Source of the DNA: DHVE2 group archaeon
GTDB lineage: Archaea > Thermoplasmatota > Thermoplasmata > Thermoplasmatales > Aciduliprofundaceae
Reading direction: 5' to 3'
DNA length: 10,985 nucleotides
Assembly: GCA_027014065.1 (NCBI GenBank)
Contig: JALWEL010000107.1
Span: 1 to 10,985, forward strand
The notes below the pieces were generated by a model. The model was not told the DNA's origin and did not search any database. It saw only the letters and a program-made list of their open reading frames with translations. How positions within the stretch are numbered: the first letter of the stretch is position 1; every line of letters begins with the position of its first letter. Shown here piece by piece: positions 5,986 to 10,985 of this stretch. Both the position numbers and the translations under genes were made by a program.

Positions 5986-7032
5986 ATGCCTCTCAACGAA
6001 CTCATTCATTCAATTCCAAAAGCGGAGCTGCATCTGCACATAGAGGGAACTTTAGAGCCAGAGCTGATGCTCGAATTCGCCAAGAGAAACGGAATGTCCA
6101 TGGGCATGAGTGCCGAAGAGCTAAAAAGGGCGTATCGCTTTGAGGATTTACAGAATTTTTTGAACATATACTACAAGGGAACCGACACCCTGAGAACTCA
6201 GGAGGATTTTTACGATTTGACCAAGCACTACTTTGAGAAGGCGAAGGAAAACAACGTTGTGCACGCGGAAATATTCTATGATCCTCAGGCTCATATCAGA
6301 AGAGGAGTAAAATTCGAAACCTTCACTGAGGGAATAATCACCGCAATTAAAGACGTACGTAGAAATTTGGGGATTTCTTCAAATCTCATACTCTCTTTCC
6401 TTCGGGATTTGCCGGAGGAGAATGCAATACGTGTGTTAGACGAGACAACCTCGTATATCCATGAGATTAAAGCTGTGGGCTTGGATTCCGCCGAACTTGG
6501 CAACCCCCCGTCGAAATTCTCGAAAGCTTTCGAGATTGCGAAGGAAATGGGGCTGCTGCGCGTTGCCCACGCGGGTGAAGAAGGGCCTCCTTCATATATT
6601 TGGGAAGCCATAGAAATTCTCAACGTTGAGCGCATAGATCACGGAGTTAAAGCGATTGAAGACCCGAATCTAATGGAGTTCCTTGCGAGAGAGAGGATCC
6701 CGCTGACCATGTGCCCGCTTTCCAACAAAAAGCTGAACGTAATCCCTGAGCTGAAAAATTACCCGGTTAGAGAATTCTTGAAGCGCGGAATCATGGCCAC
6801 CATAAACTCCGACGACCCCGCATATTTCGGAGGATACGTGAATGAAAATTATACCGCGATTCAAAGAGCTTTAAATCTCACCCCGGAGGAAATATGCATC
6901 CTCGCTTCCAATTCCATACTGGCGAGCTTCATCTCCGAAGAGAGAAAGAGAGAGATTATGGATAAAATAAAGAGCACATGCGAGAAGCACGGGGTTCAGA
7001 GCTTCAATCTCTCTTTCGATTCCCGCGCGTAG
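5986..7032 (+). CDS. Adenine deaminase, type 3 (adenosine-deaminase superfamily)
   Basis: Predicted zinc enzyme converting adenine to hypoxanthine and ammonia in purine salvage. The 348 residues open with IPKAELHLHIEGT (zinc ligands His16, His18) and continue with VAHAGEEGPP (zinc His195, catalytic Glu198), IDHGVKA (His219) and NSDDPAYFGGYV (Asp276 zinc, Asp277). The segment GLDSAELGNPPSKF and the run HAGEEGPPSYIWEA closely resemble bacterial and fungal adenine deaminases of the COG1816 family (PA0148/Aah1-like), whereas true adenosine deaminases have a GxDLAGDE-type segment there. I therefore prefer adenine over adenosine as substrate. The frame is open 27 codons further upstream (ATG 5905), but those residues are not family-like and would span the promoter; ATG 5986 is chosen. 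The 3' end overlaps the convergent DUF45 gene by 37 bases. Confidence 0.9.
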   Translation: MPLNELIHSIPKAELHLHIEGTLEPELMLEFAKRNGMSMGMSAEELKRAYRFEDLQNFLNIYYKGTDTLRTQEDFYDLTKHYFEKAKENNVVHAEIFYDPQAHIRRGVKFETFTEGIITAIKDVRRNLGISSNLILSFLRDLPEENAIRVLDETTSYIHEIKAVGLDSAELGNPPSKFSKAFEIAKEMGLLRVAHAGEEGPPSYIWEAIEILNVERIDHGVKAIEDPNLMEFLARERIPLTMCPLSNKKLNVIPELKNYPVREFLKRGIMATINSDDPAYFGGYVNENYTAIQRALNLTPEEICILASNSILASFISEERKREIMDKIKSTCEKHGVQSFNLSFDSRA

Positions 7033-7634
7033 TACCACGCGTATAGCTGCTCCTCACAATTTGGAATTCTAACTTTCAATTTCTTCAGCGTGGCTTTGAA
7101 CTGGCGGCCATGATTCATGTACAGGAGATGCACCACCTCGTGAGCCGCTACATAATCTCGATACCATTCGGGCAGAAAAATCAGGCTCAGATTGAAACTG
7201 ATGTTCTTTTTGGATGAGCACGTGCCCCATTTCGTTTTTTGCTCTCTGATGAAAATTTTCTCGTATTTCACGTTTAATTTCGATGAGAATCGCAATACCC
7301 TTTTGCTCATATCATCCCGGAGCATTTCTCTTAGCTCTTTCCTTAGCGAATTGCTGTTCTTTTTGCACACGTGCACGTAAGAGCCTGAGATTCCCGCGTT
7401 ATTGCAGTCCCTTTTTATTTTGTAGTATTTGTCTAAAATTCGCACCCCGCTCTTTTTTATTTCTCTTCTCGCCTTTTCCCGCGCTTCGTTTATTTTCTTT
7501 AGATTTCGCTCGATCCATTCTTTTTTCTTCGCAATTAATTCATCCACGTCCACGCCACGCGGAGCAATAACAATTATTTCCCCATCCACTAACTCGATCC
7601 GGGGGTTTTTCACCGCTCTCCGTATAACTTTCAT
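6996..7634 (-). CDS. YgjP/DUF45-family zinc metallopeptidase linked to hsdR
   Basis: A 212-residue predicted zinc metallohydrolase. The N-terminal half (about 1-60) has a strand-rich start and a Lys/Arg/Glu-rich helix. The C-terminal half shows the family hallmarks: WGTCSS (136-141), FNLSLIFLP (147-155), then YVAAHEVVHLLYMNHGRQF with the HExxH zinc site (His165, Glu166, His169) and the third ligand His175. Genes of this family are often found beside type I restriction genes, and here the ATG overlaps the hsdR stop as ATGA with an SD 6 nt upstream, so it is co-translated with hsdR. No signal peptide is visible; it is cytoplasmic. A plausible role is proteolytic control or repair of the restriction complex, but this is inference; substrates of the family are not settled. 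Composition in the middle (7201-7440) is 39% GC by hand count, lower than the start of hsdR. Confidence 0.85.
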   Translation of the reverse strand: MKVIRRAVKNPRIELVDGEIIVIAPRGVDVDELIAKKKEWIERNLKKINEAREKARREIKKSGVRILDKYYKIKRDCNNAGISGSYVHVCKKNSNSLRKELREMLRDDMSKRVLRFSSKLNVKYEKIFIREQKTKWGTCSSKKNISFNLSLIFLPEWYRDYVAAHEVVHLLYMNHGRQFKATLKKLKVRIPNCEEQLYAWYYARESKERLKL

Positions 7635-10600
7635 GCCCGTACCTCCAGATACGGAAGCATCTTCATTATGTCATCAACAATCTTGTCTAATAGCGCACCG
7701 TCGTATTTTTCCTTGGAAACCATGTACCTCAGAATGCGCTTTCTTACCCTCTCCCTTATCTTCTTAACCACATCCATCTTCATGTTCCAGCCCCTGAATA
7801 ATAAGCCATCATCCTTTATCCCCTCTAACAGTTCGTGGAGCACCGGCGCCACGTCCTTGTCTTTCAGAGCTTCGGATACAGATTTTATTATGGCGTACTC
7901 CGCCGGAGAGATGTTGAGCTTTGCTATTTTCTCCTGCTCTCTGATTATCTTCTCTATCGCCTTCTTCTCTTCCCGGTAAATTTCCTCAAATGTCGATTTT
8001 CGCTCTTTCCAGCGCTCTATGGCCGATTCTATGTAATCCACCAGATCCCCGTAAATGCTCTGCTTAACGGCATCGCCGCGCACGGTGGCAACGAACATGC
8101 TGAGAATTGCGGTCATATCCACTATCTTTTCCACATTCACAGATGACCGCTCCACCTCACGCAAAAAAGACTCGCCGATTATTATTATCTCTCCCCGCTT
8201 TCTAACCATCCTCACGGAGCTTGAAGTTCTTATCTTCTCGCTTATATCTTCAATGGCTTTTATCACATCGCCGGGCACGGGCTCGCGGCGCTCGCGTCTG
8301 TGGAGTATGTACACCGCCGAGATTGCACGGAACAATTGCAGCTCCCTTTTTCTCGCTTTTATTGCATCGCCCCCCAGCGCGTTCCATATCTTTCTTATTT
8401 CTCTGTATCTCTTTTCGTATTCGTTCTCCTTTCCATCTTGATAGACACGATACAGCGCATCGTATAAGCTCTGGCGATCCCCATTATCCAATGACTCCGA
8501 GTTTTCGCATATGTACGGGAACTCTTCGCAAAACGAGTCTAAATTTTTAACTAACATCTCGCGAAGCAGCTCCACGGAGAGCGCGGCGTGTTCCACGTCT
8601 TCATCGCTCACCGCGTAGTACCTTCTCAGCGTTTCTTTGAATATGCGGAATATACCCACATAGTCCACGACTACGCCGAACCCCTTATCCCTGTAAGGCC
8701 TGTTGGTCCGCGCTATAGCCTGAAGTAGATTGTGTCCGTTCATGATTTTGTCCAGATACATCACCTCGAGCACTGGCACGTCGTAGCCCGTTAGGAGCAT
8801 ATCGGTAACTATAATTAACCGCGGATTCTTTTGCTCGTCTTTGAAATCTTCCCGGAGATTTTTGTTCACGTCCCCCCACTGCGCCCCGTACCTTTTTTCC
8901 ACCTCTTTGCGATAATCTTCCACGATTTTCTCCTTCTCTTTGCCCGGGGAGTAGGTCATCACGATCTCAGCAAATCCCTCGCCGTATTTTTCGTAGAGAT
9001 GCGGGTAATTTTTCTTTACGAACTCCATTATGTATTTCCTATACAAAGCGCACGCACCGCGATCCACCGCAACCAGCATGCCCTTATATCTCCTGTTGTT
9101 CACTAAATCATCGACGACGCTCTTTGAGATTTTGCGCATCCTGCTCTCATTCTTCATGAACTCCCGCGTGGGACGCAATCTCTTCTTGACCTCTTCCTCC
9201 TCCTTCTCAGTGAGCTCTTCAACCGCTTTTTTCAACTCTTCCATATTTAGATGTATACCCTGTTCCTTGGCGAAAGTGTACACTATGGGCACCGTGTAGC
9301 CGTCCTTAACGCTCTGCTCGATGAAATACCGATCCAAAATGTCTCCGAATTCCCGGAACGTGTTTCTGTTGTCGCTCTTGAGCAGCGGAGTTCCCGTGAA
9401 GGCGAAGAACTTCGCGTTTTTTAAAGCTCTTCGCATCCTCGCGGCCAGTATTCCGTACTGGGTCCTGTGTGCCTCGTCGACGAACACGAATATGTTCTCC
9501 CTCTCAACGATTTGCATCTTCTCCAACTCGTCCAAATCTATGCCGCCCTTCTCCTTGAACTTGTGAATCAGAAGAACGAAGAACCCACGCTTGCCCCTGC
9601 CCCCGTCAAACTTCAGAATGCGCTCTAAAGCTTCGATGCTGCGCACATCTTCAACCGTGATTTTGCCGCCGAAATCGAAGCCTTCCAAAAACTCTAAAAA
9701 TTGGCTCTCCAACTCCAATCGATCCATTACGAAGAACACAGTGGGCTTTTGAAATCTCGGGTCGGTGTAGAGCTTGTAAGCGGCGAAGATCATGGTGAAG
9801 GTCTTACCGCTCCCCTGCCAGTGCCAGACCACGCCCCCGCGCTTGCCCTCGATGGCCGCTTTGTAAATTCCGTTGCTGGCCCTGTACTGCATGAACCGGG
9901 GCATGAGCTTCACGGTTTGCCCACGGTAATTGAGGATGAAAACGAAATTTTTTATGATGTCTAAAAGGGTGCCCGGAGTGAGAAGATCCGCAATGGCGTT
10001 GAGCTCGTCAAACTCGCCGATGCCCCATTTTATCCTCTTTCTCTCTCCGGAGGACCACGGCATGGTGGCGTAAACCCGAGCCTTTGATCCAATTGCCACG
10101 TTCAATTGAATGTACCTGAAAAGCTCAGGAAGTGCGTGCTCGTAGCCGATTAATTGTTTATATGCATCGTACCAGTCCTGCGAGCCAACTGGATTCTTGC
10201 ACTCTATAGCAACCAAAGGAATGCCGTTCACGAATAGAACCACGTCCAATCTTTTTTCTCTTCCGTCCGCAGTGAAAAACGTGACCTGATTGCTCACCAC
10301 CAATTTATTTTTCTCCGTGTTCTCGTAATCAATAATGCGCACAGTTCTTATTCCCTTGCCCCGTACATCCATCGCGATGAATCCATCTTTTATCACGTTG
10401 AGCGTCTCCCTGTATCCCTCCATTCCCTGCTTGCCCCTGAGCGCTAAGAGAATTTGATTGAACATCTCATCTTTTATTTCTATCCCCCTTTCCCTTGCAT
10501 CCCGAGCCACGAACTCGCGCAGCTCTTCGATTACCAGCTCCTCGCCCCCGAGGCGCAGCTCCGCCCCGGGCACGTACTCCCATCCTCTCTCCACGAGCCT

Positions 10601-10639
10601 CTCGATGACCGGCTTCTCACACCCTTCCCACTCACTCAT
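7631..10639 (-). CDS. hsdR: Type I restriction enzyme R subunit (HsdR)
   Basis: The motor and nuclease subunit of a type I restriction-modification complex; with HsdM and HsdS it translocates unmethylated DNA and cuts it. In the 1002-residue form from ATG 10639, the nuclease site is Asp132...Glu146-x-Lys148 (LDVVLF...AIECKNP), followed by a Q162xxxY166 motif. The SF2 helicase core has Walker A WQGSGKT (274-280), DEAH (388-391), FTGTP (414-418), TGYDVP (617-622) and motif VI QAIARTNRPY (640-649). A charged helical C-terminus contains a likely coiled coil around 865-915. All key residues are intact and the length is normal, so it looks functional. An in-frame ATG at 10660 is less likely: the SD AAGGAGG lies after it and 9 nt before 10639, and MSEWEGCEKPVIERL is a usual HsdR opening. 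It overlaps the upstream orphan ORF by 8 bases. No methylase or specificity gene is visible in the window. Confidence 0.95.
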   Translation of the reverse strand: MSEWEGCEKPVIERLVERGWEYVPGAELRLGGEELVIEELREFVARDARERGIEIKDEMFNQILLALRGKQGMEGYRETLNVIKDGFIAMDVRGKGIRTVRIIDYENTEKNKLVVSNQVTFFTADGREKRLDVVLFVNGIPLVAIECKNPVGSQDWYDAYKQLIGYEHALPELFRYIQLNVAIGSKARVYATMPWSSGERKRIKWGIGEFDELNAIADLLTPGTLLDIIKNFVFILNYRGQTVKLMPRFMQYRASNGIYKAAIEGKRGGVVWHWQGSGKTFTMIFAAYKLYTDPRFQKPTVFFVMDRLELESQFLEFLEGFDFGGKITVEDVRSIEALERILKFDGGRGKRGFFVLLIHKFKEKGGIDLDELEKMQIVERENIFVFVDEAHRTQYGILAARMRRALKNAKFFAFTGTPLLKSDNRNTFREFGDILDRYFIEQSVKDGYTVPIVYTFAKEQGIHLNMEELKKAVEELTEKEEEEVKKRLRPTREFMKNESRMRKISKSVVDDLVNNRRYKGMLVAVDRGACALYRKYIMEFVKKNYPHLYEKYGEGFAEIVMTYSPGKEKEKIVEDYRKEVEKRYGAQWGDVNKNLREDFKDEQKNPRLIIVTDMLLTGYDVPVLEVMYLDKIMNGHNLLQAIARTNRPYRDKGFGVVVDYVGIFRIFKETLRRYYAVSDEDVEHAALSVELLREMLVKNLDSFCEEFPYICENSESLDNGDRQSLYDALYRVYQDGKENEYEKRYREIRKIWNALGGDAIKARKRELQLFRAISAVYILHRRERREPVPGDVIKAIEDISEKIRTSSSVRMVRKRGEIIIIGESFLREVERSSVNVEKIVDMTAILSMFVATVRGDAVKQSIYGDLVDYIESAIERWKERKSTFEEIYREEKKAIEKIIREQEKIAKLNISPAEYAIIKSVSEALKDKDVAPVLHELLEGIKDDGLLFRGWNMKMDVVKKIRERVRKRILRYMVSKEKYDGALLDKIVDDIMKMLPYLEVRA
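7641..7646 (-). promoter_or_regulatory. Shine-Dalgarno site for the DUF45 metallopeptidase
   Basis: GGAGGT on the minus strand at the very end of hsdR, 6 nt before the ATG at 7634. With the ATGA overlap this marks translational coupling to hsdR. Confidence 0.7.
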
Positions 10640-10985
10640 CGTCGGCGGCCTCCTTATCATTAGCTTTTTTAGTAATGCACGCTTCTAATATTTCTTCATT
10701 TGAATGTCGGTCACTTTTAATTTCATTATAACATCTTTGAAATCTCTCTTTGTTTTTTTGGATTTCTTTAAGATATTTCTCATCATTAACCCATATTTTA
10801 TTATTTTTTGCGATTTTCCTTTTTATTAGCCATAGTGATATTCGTTTATTGAAAAATTTCCCCTCTCTTATTTTATAATCATTATTCCATAGCCATAAGA
10901 GCGTATCTATGCTATTCAACTCTTTTAAGGCTTGCTTTGTTTTATTTTGATTGTATATCTGATCACCCAAATATTTTTTCATAGT
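10632..10985 (-). CDS. Unidentified AT-rich ORF upstream of hsdR, possibly cut by the window edge
   Basis: I do not recognise this protein. The visible part is 116 residues from ATG 10982, but the frame stays open to the right edge, so it may be the C-terminal part of a longer protein. It is rich in Lys, Asn, Ile and Glu, with two tryptophan-containing stretches (LLWLWNNDYK and ISLWLIKRKI) and no signal peptide, zinc site or nuclease motif that I can see. It is probably helical and soluble. DNA in 10681-10980 is 27% GC by hand count against 54% in the adjoining 300 bases of hsdR. The last six residues (EAADDE) are encoded by GC-rich DNA like hsdR, so the composition break lies inside this ORF. 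The stop overlaps the hsdR start by 8 bases, suggesting co-transcription. Candidates are a restriction-associated accessory protein or a recent replacement of part of the locus; neither is shown. Confidence 0.55.
   Translation of the reverse strand, partial: TMKKYLGDQIYNQNKTKQALKELNSIDTLLWLWNNDYKIREGKFFNKRISLWLIKRKIAKNNKIWVNDEKYLKEIQKNKERFQRCYNEIKSDRHSNEEILEACITKKANDKEAADDE
10649..10655 (-). promoter_or_regulatory. Shine-Dalgarno site that decides the hsdR start
   Basis: AAGGAGG on the minus strand, 9 nt before the ATG at 10639 and downstream of the alternative ATG at 10660. It favours the shorter HsdR. Confidence 0.65.

Noticed and set aside
1..10985. tRNA genes, CRISPR arrays, insertion sequences and long direct or inverted repeats.
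   Set aside because: Coding sequence fills nearly all of the window; the gaps (48-91 bases) hold promoters only, and I saw no repeat arrays, transposase motifs or tRNA-like signatures.

Overview
The window reads as an archaeal chromosome, most likely a euryarchaeon of the Thermoplasmatota (Thermoplasma/Aciduliprofundum-like). This is inferred from an archaeal Hjc-type Holliday junction resolvase, a two-gene lipoate-protein ligase as known from Thermoplasma acidophilum, an archaeal-style ThiI with a CxxC pair and no rhodanese domain, and genes that start about 26 nt after a TATA-like box with no Shine-Dalgarno site. Coding density is very high: no gap reaches 100 bases, and I see no tRNA, rRNA, CRISPR array or insertion sequence.

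Left part (1-2645). The 3' part of an hjc-like gene (+) converges with a sodium/calcium exchanger gene (-). The exchanger is divergent from thiI (+), with back-to-back promoters in 1490-1568.

Middle part (2640-5894, all -). In transcription order this holds a DHH/DHHA1 phosphoesterase, then a block with its own promoter: lplA, lplB, an NSUN-type RNA m5C methyltransferase and a small PUA-like protein. The four genes of that block overlap one another by 32, 4 and 20 bases. It pairs protein lipoylation with RNA m5C modification, and both activities are split over two polypeptides.

Right part (5895-10985). A type-3 adenine deaminase (+) is divergent from the DHH gene. It converges, with overlapping 3' ends, on a minus-strand defence module: an unidentified AT-rich ORF cut by the right edge, hsdR (type I restriction motor/nuclease subunit) and a YgjP/DUF45-type zinc metallopeptidase. 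These are linked by 8-base and 4-base overlaps. HsdM and HsdS are not in the window; if present they should lie upstream of hsdR, beyond the right edge. Base composition falls from 54% GC (10321-10620) to 27% GC (10681-10980), by hand count, at the hsdR/orphan-ORF junction. This is the clearest sign of horizontal exchange here.

Initiation comes in two forms. The five genes that open a transcription unit have TATA boxes centred 25-27 nt before the start codon and no SD. The four internal genes lplB, the PUA gene, the DUF45 gene and hsdR carry GGAGG-type SD sites.
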